From the NCBI GenBank assembly GCA_905214245.1, contig CAJMLO010000039.1, positions 1-10,764 on the forward strand: 10,764 nt of DNA, given 5' to 3'. Each line of letters opens with the position of its first letter. Positions within the stretch are counted from its first letter, which is position 1. This stretch comes from an uncultured bacterium (GTDB lineage: Bacteria; Bacillota; Clostridia; TANB77; CAG-508). The notes under the pieces were generated by a model. It saw only the letters and a program-made list of their open reading frames with translations. It had not been told where the DNA came from and searched no databases. A program made the position numbers and the translations under genes. Positions 5,514-10,764 of the stretch are shown here, in pieces.

Positions 5514-8081
5514 CTAATTTGTAATCCATTTAACTAAATCTAAGTTTGCACTTTCAAGTAGCATTTCATGTTTTGGCATTACTCTAAATGTATAACCATA
5601 ATTTCCACCATTTGTAAGTTGTACCTTTGCAGAAAATGTATAAATTTTAGCATCTCTATCTTCTTCTATAAGTTTCATAGGAATAATAGAAATATCATCA
5701 ACTACACCATTTTCTTGTATTCTACCATAATATACTTGTGCCTCAATATTTTCTATTGAAATGTTTGGAAGTCTTACCTTGCATTTAACATCTATATTAT
5801 TTCCTGCATCTATCGTAATATTATCAAGATTATCCTTTTCTTGTGTAATTACAATATCCTCCCAGTTATTATATAAATCTTTTTTCCAAGATTCAAATTC
5901 TGCAACATCATTTAGGTTTGTATAATATGTTTTATACAAATTGCAAAGTGGTATATACAATTTATCTACATAGTCTGTAAGCATTCTTGCTGTACTATAT
6001 CTTCCCCCAGTAGAAATTATAGAATTTTTCATTATATTAACCCATTGTTTAGACATTCCATTTTCATCTTTTGCATAATATATTGGAATAATTTTGTTTT
6101 CCAAAGTATCATATATGCTGTTACTGTCTGCCTTATCTTGTTCTTCATAATTGCTATATTCTGCATTAGTTCCAATTGTCCAACCATTTTTTGAATTGTA
6201 TCCTTCAGCCCACCAGCCATCAAGTACACTAAAGTTTATAACCCCATTTACAGAAGCCTTTTGACCACTTGTGCCAGATGCTTCCATTGGACGTCTTGGA
6301 GTATTTAGCCAAACATCAACACCACTTACTAAATATCTTGATGTAGCTATATTATAATTTTCTAGCAAGAAAATTTTTCCTTTAAATTGTGGTTTCATAG
6401 ATATTTCGTGAATGTATTTTATTAAATCTTGACCTTCTTTATCTGCTGGATGTGCTTTTCCTGCAAATATAATTTGTATAGGTCTATCACTATTACTAAA
6501 TAATTGTGTAATTCTTTCTAAATCTTTAAAAATAAGTGTTGCTCTTTTATATGTAGCAAATCTTCTTGCAAAACCTATTGTTAAAGCATTTGGATTAAGC
6601 ATTGATGTAATTTTATTTATCTCTTCATAACTATATCCACAACGATGAAGTCTTGCAGTTGTATTCTTTTTAACTAAATCTAATAGTTTTTCTTTTCTTT
6701 CTTGATGAACTCTCCATAGCTCTTCATCAGGGATACTATTTATCTTCTCCCATGTTTGATCATTTTGAATATTATCTTGCCAATATGGCATTAAATATTC
6801 ATTATATAAATCTTTGATATTTGATGCAAGCCATGAGCATGTGTGAATTCCGTTTGTTACATATGTAATTGGAGATTCATTTGCTGCAATATGAGGCCAT
6901 GCATCCCCAAAAAGCTCTCTTGAAACAGCTCCATGAAGTTTGCTTACTCCATTTTTCTTGCCTGCGACTTTTAATGCAAGTATTCCCATATCGAATCCAG
7001 CGTCAGCTCCTGCATTTGGTCTTTCTCCCATTTTAAAGAATTCTTGCTTTGTAATTCCAAGTTTATTCCAATAATCCTTAAAATATTTTTCCATTAATTC
7101 TAAAGAAAAAATATCATTTCCAGCTGGAACTGGTGTATGTGTTGTAAATACTGTTTTTGAGCTAACTATATCTCTTGCAATATCAAATGAAACTTTTTTA
7201 TCATTTATTGTATTTTCAATTAATTTTAAAATTAGGAATGATGAATGTCCCTCATTCATATGGTATATAGTTGGTTTAACTCCAAGTCTTCTTAAAAGTT
7301 CTACACCTGCCATACCAAGAACAATCTCTTGAGAAATACGCATTTCTCTATCTCCACCATAAAGTGTTTTTGTTATATTTCTGTATTCTGCAATATTTGC
7401 ATCTATATCAGAATCCATTAGATATAATGTTACTCTTCCTACTTTTATCTCCCACACTTTAAGGTATAACTTTTTCTTTGGCATTTGTACAGAAATAAGT
7501 AAATCTTTGCCATCAACATCCTTAACAGGTAAAATTGGCATATTTGCAAGATCCAATTCTTTGTATTCTGTCTCTTGTACACCTTGACCATTTATTTTTT
7601 GATTAAAATATCCATCTTTATACAATAGTCCCACAGCAACAAGTGGCACACCTAAGTCACTTGCTGATTTTAAATGATCACCTGATAAAATTCCAAGTCC
7701 TCCAGAATATATTGGAATTGTTTCATCAAGTCCATATTCAGCTGAGAAATATGCAATCAAATCATTTGTATTATCTGGATATTTTTTATTAAACCATGTA
7801 TTTTTACTTTTAATATATCCATCAAAATCTTCTACAAATTTATCATATTTTCTTAATAGTTCTTGATTTTCACACGCTTGTTCCAATTTTTCTTGTGATA
7901 CTTGTTTTAAAAATTTAACAGGATTTTTATCAACTCTTTCCCACAAATCGATATCAATTTCTTTAAAGATTCTCAAAAAATCTGTGTTCCATGACCACCA
8001 TAGATTATTTGCTATATCAGAAAGCCTACCTATTCTTTTAGGTAATTGCGGATTTACCGTAATTTTATTAAATACGTACAT
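5514..8081 (-). CDS. glgP: Glycogen/alpha-glucan phosphorylase (TIGR02094-like)
   Basis: An 855-residue protein. The N-terminal 90 or so residues carry the DUF3417 type start (PKRIGRLSDIANNLWWSWN). The phosphorylase core follows: AYFSAEYGLDETIPIYSGGL (110-129), GDHLKSASDLGVP (134-146), NEGHSSF (276-282), VFTTHTPVPAGND (311-323), VTNGIH (408-413), GFARRFATYKRA (503-514) and the pyridoxal-phosphate segment ASGTSGQKASVNGV (601-614, K608 the likely Schiff-base lysine). A beta-rich C-terminal domain (about 750-855) is typical of this subfamily rather than of the classical plant/animal type. It cleaves alpha-1,4-glucan with phosphate to glucose-1-phosphate in the cytoplasm. The start is set by AAGGAGGA (8091-8098), 9 bases before the ATG. 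It is transcribed toward the branching enzyme and shares its terminator. Most relatives have Met before the PLP lysine (SGMKA); here it is Gln. Confidence 0.95.
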   Translation of the reverse strand: MYVFNKITVNPQLPKRIGRLSDIANNLWWSWNTDFLRIFKEIDIDLWERVDKNPVKFLKQVSQEKLEQACENQELLRKYDKFVEDFDGYIKSKNTWFNKKYPDNTNDLIAYFSAEYGLDETIPIYSGGLGILSGDHLKSASDLGVPLVAVGLLYKDGYFNQKINGQGVQETEYKELDLANMPILPVKDVDGKDLLISVQMPKKKLYLKVWEIKVGRVTLYLMDSDIDANIAEYRNITKTLYGGDREMRISQEIVLGMAGVELLRRLGVKPTIYHMNEGHSSFLILKLIENTINDKKVSFDIARDIVSSKTVFTTHTPVPAGNDIFSLELMEKYFKDYWNKLGITKQEFFKMGERPNAGADAGFDMGILALKVAGKKNGVSKLHGAVSRELFGDAWPHIAANESPITYVTNGIHTCSWLASNIKDLYNEYLMPYWQDNIQNDQTWEKINSIPDEELWRVHQERKEKLLDLVKKNTTARLHRCGYSYEEINKITSMLNPNALTIGFARRFATYKRATLIFKDLERITQLFSNSDRPIQIIFAGKAHPADKEGQDLIKYIHEISMKPQFKGKIFLLENYNIATSRYLVSGVDVWLNTPRRPMEASGTSGQKASVNGVINFSVLDGWWAEGYNSKNGWTIGTNAEYSNYEEQDKADSNSIYDTLENKIIPIYYAKDENGMSKQWVNIMKNSIISTGGRYSTARMLTDYVDKLYIPLCNLYKTYYTNLNDVAEFESWKKDLYNNWEDIVITQEKDNLDNITIDAGNNIDVKCKVRLPNISIENIEAQVYYGRIQENGVVDDISIIPMKLIEEDRDAKIYTFSAKVQLTNGGNYGYTFRVMPKHEMLLESANLDLVKWITN

Positions 8082-8145
8082 ATTATTTCTTCCTCCTTGG
8101 TTGTTTCGTTTTTTGCCTTTTGTTTCTCTGTAATTTTCTTTTTAA

Positions 8146-8174
8146 ATTTTATCAATAGAGCTAATAAAAGTCAA
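8146..8174 (-). promoter_or_regulatory. glgP promoter
   Basis: On the minus strand, TTGACT (8169-8174), 17 bases, then TAAAAT (8146-8151) preceded by TGA (extended -10). This is a near-consensus vegetative promoter with a predicted start near 8139 and a leader of about 58 bases. No operator-like palindrome is apparent. Confidence 0.8.
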
Positions 8175-8225
8175 TAAAATAATATAATATTTTTATCAAA
8201 GTGTGATTAAACTTCATTAATTAAT

Positions 8226-8462
8226 TTATTTCACTATTCCTCCTACCTCAACTCTATCTTCTCTTATGCTTCCCTCAATCCATATGAATTCACCTTCATT
8301 TCTATATAGAAAATCAGCAATGTCATCATATCCATATATATCAACTACATTTTTATCCTTTAGTATAAGCTTTCCTTTTGCAATTGATACATATTTACTA
8401 TCATATATAAAATTAAATTCAACTTTCTTTTGTAATTTTCCACATAATATAACTATGTTCAT
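8226..8462 (-). CDS. Small SSB-like OB-fold protein
   Basis: A 78-residue protein starting MNIVILCGKL. I chose the ATG at 8462 because GAGGT (8467-8471) lies 4 bases before it and the SSB-like N-terminus begins exactly there; an upstream in-frame ATG at 8492 would add 10 unrelated residues. The pattern (N-terminal NxVILxGxL strand, middle strands YVSIAKGKLIL and VVDIYGY, then DIADFLYRNEGEFIWIEGSIRED) follows the order of the SSB/PriB OB fold: strand 1, variable loops, the DxxPVxxWGK-like region, then GSLVxVEGRL. It is much shorter than housekeeping SSB (about 140-180) and has no acidic protein-interaction tail. Single-stranded nucleic acid binding is inference. It lies between the DGR template repeat and glgP on the same strand and has its own possible promoter. 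Confidence 0.6.
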   Translation of the reverse strand: MNIVILCGKLQKKVEFNFIYDSKYVSIAKGKLILKDKNVVDIYGYDDIADFLYRNEGEFIWIEGSIREDRVEVGGIVK

Positions 8463-8494
8463 TTTTACCTCATGTATAAGCATAAACTTCATAT

Positions 8495-8524
8495 ATTCTA
8501 TTGACTAGTAATCTACTAATACAA
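8495..8524 (-). promoter_or_regulatory. Possible promoter with spacer palindrome for the OB-fold gene
   Basis: TTGTAT (8519-8524), 18 bases, then TAGAAT (8495-8500) on the minus strand. The spacer contains an inverted repeat TAGTA-GAT-TACTA (8506-8518), a position where a repressor would block RNA polymerase. The promoter match is moderate and the palindrome is short. Confidence 0.4.
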
Positions 8525-8549
8525 AGTTTATTGATTCATATTTACCTTT

Positions 8550-8613
8550 TTAAGGAGGGAATAAACCTCTTTAATATCTAATACTCCACTGTATATATTC
8601 CATAAAATATATA
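8550..8613. other. Two inverted repeats downstream of the template repeat
   Basis: TTAAGGAGG (8550-8558) faces CCTCTTTAA (8566-8574) across a 7-base loop, with one G-T pair on the plus strand. TATATATT (8592-8599) faces AATATATA (8606-8613) across a 6-base loop. Both lie just beyond the 3' end of the template repeat on the transcribed minus strand. Neither is followed by a T-run in that direction, so they are not standard terminators. They could fold or process the 3' end of the DGR RNA. The Shine-Dalgarno-like AAGGAGG on the plus strand is followed by no ORF. Confidence 0.4.
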
Positions 8614-8626
8614 ATCTCAAATAATA

Positions 8627-8758
8627 TTAGAGTGTGGGCCTGAATGAATTGTTGTCGTTGTTGTTAGTCGGATTGTTGTTGTTGCGATTGCTGACTGGAT
8701 TAGCATTGTTGTAATTACCTCCGCGTTTAACACGATTATTCGTATTGTTGGCCTTTTG
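8627..8758 (-). repeat. DGR template repeat (TR)
   Basis: On the minus strand this non-genic stretch starts about 20 bases after the RT stop and is rich in AAC/AAT triplets. Read in frame it gives NNTNNRVKRGGNYNN, then ANPVSNRNNNNPTNNN, then DNNSFRPTL and a stop (8627-8629). There are 18 Asn codons, nine AAC and nine AAT, in about 42. In DGRs the TR is copied by the RT with errors at adenines and transferred into a variable repeat (VR) at the 3' end of a target gene; AAC/AAT codons give the widest choice of residues without stop codons. The RGG...R....P....SFRPTL frame resembles FGE-sulfatase/C-type-lectin variable domains, which end GFR-type. The G+C-rich end near 8630-8646 (TTCAGGCCCACACTC on the minus strand) is where the IMH-like element would lie. 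Exact ends need the VR, which is not in this window. Confidence 0.87.
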
Positions 8759-8776
8759 ATTTATCCCCAAATATTA

Positions 8777-9787
8777 TTACAGCTTATAAAATAATCTATC
8801 TGTTAAATTATTTACGTTTGCAATTTTAATATATCCCATATGTCCACATAAATACTTTTTAGATTTTTTACTTGATATCTTTTCATTTTTTATCATATAC
8901 TTTAACTTTTTTATCTTTTTCTTTAATTTCTTTTTCCCTTTATTTCGTATTTTTATTCTATATTCATTTATTTTATATCCACAAAAGTTTACTCCTTGTG
9001 TATTTTTAAATATCTGTGTTTTACTATTTAATTCTAGTCCTAATTTATCCCTTAAAAATATTGTTATCTTTTTAAGAGCATCCTTTGCCTCTTCTTTTGT
9101 TTTTAACAATATAACTGCATCATCCATATAACGAAATACATATTTGCAATGTAACTGATGTTTTATGTATTGATCCATTTCATTAAGATAAATATTAGCA
9201 AACATTTGTGAAGTATAATTTCCTATTGGAAGTCCTTTTTCTCCTTCATTAGAATATATTATTTCTTTTAATAACCATAATAGCTTTTTATCATTTATTT
9301 TTTTCTTTAATATATTATATAAAACATCTTTGTCTATATTTTGAAAATATTTTCTAACATCCATTTTTAATATATAATAGCTGTCCCATTTTCTTCTGCA
9401 ATGTTTCATCGCAAATTGTAAATCTAAACATGCTTTATGCATTCCTCTATCTTTTAGGCAAGCATATGTTGTATTTATAAATGTTGGTACAAAATATGGT
9501 ATTAAAAAATTATCTACAACCCATCTATGTACTATTCTATCTATATATCTGCTTTTTTCTATCTTTCTCATTTTAGGTTCATATATGTAAAAAGTTGTAT
9601 ATCCACCATGTTTGTATGTCATATTACTTAAATTTTCATAAAGCCACATTGCATACTCTTCCTGTTTTAAATTAAATAAAATTACCTCTTCTCTATATCC
9701 TTTCCCTTTTCTGCTAAGTTTATGTGCTTTTAAAATATTTTCATATGAAAGTTTTTTATCAAATTCATTTCTTATTGTTTTTGGCAT
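8777..9787 (-). CDS. Diversity-generating retroelement reverse transcriptase
   Basis: A 336-residue RT. Motifs in order: RYIDRIVHRWV (80-90), the motif A Asp in KMDVRKYF (141-148, D143), GLPIGNYTSQMFANIYLNEMD (185-205), and the catalytic FRYMDD (218-223, D222 and D223), then NFCGYKI and a very basic K-rich thumb (280-300). IGxxxSQ at 188-194 replaces the QGxxxSP of group II intron and retron RTs and is diagnostic of DGR RTs. Length fits the family, and no maturase or HNH domain is present. The RT makes cDNA from the TR RNA with adenine-directed errors, working with Avd. Its start overlaps avd by 23 bases. The nearest GGAGG is 14 bases before the ATG, farther than usual, so coupled translation from avd is likely. 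An in-frame stop just upstream rules out a much earlier start. It ends with two consecutive TAA codons, and the TR follows. Confidence 0.95.
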   Translation of the reverse strand: MPKTIRNEFDKKLSYENILKAHKLSRKGKGYREEVILFNLKQEEYAMWLYENLSNMTYKHGGYTTFYIYEPKMRKIEKSRYIDRIVHRWVVDNFLIPYFVPTFINTTYACLKDRGMHKACLDLQFAMKHCRRKWDSYYILKMDVRKYFQNIDKDVLYNILKKKINDKKLLWLLKEIIYSNEGEKGLPIGNYTSQMFANIYLNEMDQYIKHQLHCKYVFRYMDDAVILLKTKEEAKDALKKITIFLRDKLGLELNSKTQIFKNTQGVNFCGYKINEYRIKIRNKGKKKLKKKIKKLKYMIKNEKISSKKSKKYLCGHMGYIKIANVNNLTDRLFYKL

Positions 9788-10136
9788 AATACTTTAAAAG
9801 TCCTCCAACAATTTTACCAACTTCATATATTTTTTCCATTGCAATTCTTAGCTTTTTTTCATCTATCCAATAATTTTTATACATAATTCTTAAATATATC
9901 TTTTGACAATTTAAAAGCACATCAATTTCATTTAGTAGTTCAAAATTTCTGTAAGTATTTAGGTTTTTATTTAAATACAATGTTTTTTCAATTAATTTAT
10001 ACATAGATATTTTATATTCATTACCTATACTAAATTTTTCAGTTCTAGGAAGTTTAATAATCACATTTAGCATATACTCCACGTATTGTTCTACTTTTGG
10101 TATCAAGGAAAGTGCTTTTTGCTTATTATCATTCAT
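9765..10136 (-). CDS. avd: DGR accessory variability determinant (Avd), four-helix bundle
   Basis: A 123-residue, all-helical, basic protein of the Avd / four-helix-bundle type. Signature stretches are VEYMLNVIIKLPRTEKFSIGNEYK (about 19-42), which matches the LPRxEKFxLG block of Avd, and YLRIMYKNYWIDEKKLRIAMEKIYEVGKIVGGLLKYY (about 81-117), with the typical K-x-Y-x-x-x-x-x-I-G-K-x-x-G-G-x-x-K pattern. Avd forms a pentameric barrel that binds the DGR RT and template RNA and is needed for mutagenic cDNA synthesis in studied systems. It starts 8 bases inside the upstream MutS-like gene and ends 23 bases inside the RT gene, so the three are translationally linked. The ribosome site is weak (GAGAGAAAG), which is consistent with coupling. 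Confidence 0.87.
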   Translation of the reverse strand: MNDNKQKALSLIPKVEQYVEYMLNVIIKLPRTEKFSIGNEYKISMYKLIEKTLYLNKNLNTYRNFELLNEIDVLLNCQKIYLRIMYKNYWIDEKKLRIAMEKIYEVGKIVGGLLKYYAKNNKK

Positions 10137-10545
10137 ATTGCTTTCTCTCTTCTAAAATTAATCTATTTACTGCCTCTAAATATTTATCTTCCTTGTATTT
10201 TGAAATACCTTTACATACCAAGCAATTTATATTTTTATTTTTTACATAATTTTCTTTTCCTTTGCCTTCAGATATTTTTATGAGCTCAATTTTATCCTTA
10301 TCATAATCATATACGGTATAGCTATATTTTAGCTCTTTTAATTTTCCTATGTATTTTTCTATTGAGTTTACCGGAACTCCTACTTTACAAGTATTATTTC
10401 TAAAACATGTACATTTTAAATCTAATAGCTCATGTAGTAGTACTGCATCTTCTTCTATTGCTATATAAAAATGTCCACATTTTACAAATACTACCTTTCC
10501 GCATTCTTTTTCTCTTAGCAAATCAAACATTTTACTAAAACTCAT
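10129..10545 (-). CDS. MutS domain I-like DGR accessory protein (MSL type)
   Basis: A 138-residue protein. Residues about 5-82 follow the N-terminal mismatch-recognition domain of MutS: KVVFVKCGHFYIAIEEDAVLL (17-37) against the MutS pattern LFFRMGDFYELFxxDA, then LLDLKCTC (40-47), then GVPVNSIEKYIGKLKELKYS (56-75) against GVPxHSxxxYLxKLxxxGxxVAI. The ATPase, lever and clamp domains of MutS are absent, so this is not a mismatch-repair enzyme. The key Phe of the F-x-E motif is present (F26) but the Glu is Ile (I28). There is a Cys set (C45, C47, C53, and CLVC at 108-111) that could bind metal. MutS-like small proteins are reported as one of the accessory types in DGR surveys. The start has AGGTGG (10553-10558) 7 bases upstream, and the stop overlaps avd by 8 bases. 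A role in guiding cDNA or heteroduplex handling is inference. Confidence 0.72.
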   Translation of the reverse strand: MSFSKMFDLLREKECGKVVFVKCGHFYIAIEEDAVLLHELLDLKCTCFRNNTCKVGVPVNSIEKYIGKLKELKYSYTVYDYDKDKIELIKISEGKGKENYVKNKNINCLVCKGISKYKEDKYLEAVNRLILEERKQYE

Positions 10546-10573
10546 ATATCCACCACCTGCTTATATATTTTTT

Positions 10574-10617
10574 GCGCCATTTTTGCATTTCAGGGCTCTG
10601 AAATGCAGAAATGGCGC
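10574..10617. repeat. 20-bp inverted repeat upstream of the DGR operon
   Basis: The left arm at 10574-10593 (begins GCGCCATTTTTG) and right arm at 10598-10617 (ends AATGGCGC) pair over 20 positions with a single T/G wobble and a 4-base loop GGCT. It sits 29 bases before the start of the MutS-like gene. On neither strand does a T-run follow the stem: on the minus strand an A-run comes next, so it is not an intrinsic terminator. Tetraloop-capped hairpins or cruciforms are known near DGR variable repeats, but those stems are shorter (about 7-10 bp). Confidence 0.85.
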
Positions 10618-10624
10618 CACGCTA

Positions 10625-10676
10625 GGCATAATTTTGGTTTTACCAAGCTTCGCTTGCGAAACCTCAAAATTATGCC
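10625..10676. repeat. Second compound inverted repeat
   Basis: Outer arms GGCATAATTTTG (10625-10636) and CAAAATTATGCC (10665-10676) pair perfectly over 12 bp. Inside, GTTT/AAAC can extend the stem with a 2-base bulge, and CAAGC (10644-10648) pairs with GCTTG (10652-10656) across a 3-base loop. It is 7 bases from the first hairpin. Richer in G+C than the surrounding genes. No T-run follows on the minus strand; on the plus strand GTTTTT follows (10677 on), so weak plus-strand termination is possible. Confidence 0.8.
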
Positions 10677-10703
10677 GTTTTTCGCGTATCTCACGATTCG
10701 CTC

Positions 10704-10763
10704 TTACTCTTGAAGAGCGTTATCATTTACTGTTTCATACCTCTGATATCCGGACACTTTTTC
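10704..10763 (-). CDS. C-terminal end of an unknown gene (partial)
   Basis: The minus strand from the right edge is open for 19 codons, ending KVSGYQRYETVNDNALQE then TAA (10704-10706). The fragment is too short to assign. It does not end in the SFRPTL-type C-terminus encoded by the template repeat, so if it is a gene end it is not the matching variable-repeat end. A 7-bp hairpin, CGCTCTT (10699-10705) with AAGAGCG (10713-10719), overlaps its stop codon. The open frame may also be chance, given its length. Confidence 0.3.
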   Translation of the reverse strand, partial: EKVSGYQRYETVNDNALQE

Positions 10764-10764
10764 A

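Noticed and set aside
8226..8492. Longer form of the OB-fold protein starting at 8492
   Set aside because: GAGGT lies correctly spaced before the internal ATG at 8462, where the SSB-like similarity begins.
8552..8558. AAGGAGG on the plus strand as a ribosome site of an unlisted small gene
   Set aside because: No start codon with an open frame follows at usable distance, and the sequence is one arm of an inverted repeat.
8648..8712. GTTGTTGTT runs as a simple-sequence microsatellite or CRISPR-like array
   Set aside because: There is no repeat/spacer periodicity, and the triplets alternate with conserved-looking codons in one frame next to a DGR RT, so a template repeat explains them better.
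8625..8776. Asn-rich frame after the RT read as a C-terminal extension of the RT or as a separate small protein
   Set aside because: Two TAA codons separate it from the RT and there is no start codon with a ribosome site; the codon pattern is that of a DGR template repeat.
8777..9787. Group II intron or retron origin for the reverse transcriptase
   Set aside because: IGxxxSQ instead of QGxxxSP, an Avd partner, no maturase or endonuclease domain, and no intron or msr/msd structure nearby.
10574..10617. The 20-bp hairpin as an intrinsic terminator
   Set aside because: No T-run follows the stem on either strand; on the minus strand an A-run follows, and on the plus strand the T-run comes before it.

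Overview
This is about 10.8 kb of AT-rich (roughly 30% GC) DNA. Strong AGGAGG-type ribosome binding sites, TTGnnn-17-TAAAAT promoters, Firmicutes-like S15 and glucan enzymes, and A/T-ending codons suggest a low-GC Gram-positive bacterium, most likely a member of the Clostridia. Species cannot be set from the sequence alone.

Left part (1-2860). rpsO (ribosomal protein S15) runs leftward off the window edge. A divergent gene at 621-1331 encodes an unrecognised two-repeat protein that is clearly richer in G+C than its neighbours. The two genes are driven by back-to-back promoters with the same -35 hexamer and the same extended -10. After a good terminator comes a two-gene operon of small kinases: a guanylate-kinase-like P-loop protein and an aminoglycoside/choline-kinase-fold phosphotransferase.

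Middle part (2870-8180). This is a storage-polysaccharide locus. A DUF4912 protein with a long Lys/Thr/Ser tail overlaps a GH57 alpha-glucan branching-type enzyme by 8 bases. Convergent to them is an 855-residue glycogen/alpha-glucan phosphorylase with its own near-consensus promoter. One symmetric hairpin with A- and T-runs on both sides terminates both units. One unit would build or branch the glucan and the other would release glucose-1-phosphate.

Right part (8226-10764). This is the notable region: a diversity-generating retroelement (DGR) on the minus strand. In transcription order it has a small MutS-domain-I-like protein, the accessory protein Avd (overlapping by 8 bases), the DGR reverse transcriptase (overlapping avd by 23 bases), and, starting about 20 bases after the RT stop, an untranslated template repeat (TR). 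Read in frame, the TR has 18 Asn codons (AAC/AAT) in about 42 codons and ends Ser-Phe-Arg-Pro-Thr-Leu-stop. This is the signature of a TR feeding adenine-specific mutagenesis into a C-type-lectin/FGE-sulfatase-type variable protein. No matching variable repeat is visible in the window, so the target lies beyond the edge or elsewhere in the genome. Next to the cassette are a small SSB-like OB-fold gene downstream, and a cluster of long inverted repeats plus the last 19 codons of an unknown gene upstream.

There are no tRNA genes, CRISPR arrays, transposases or integrases that I can see.
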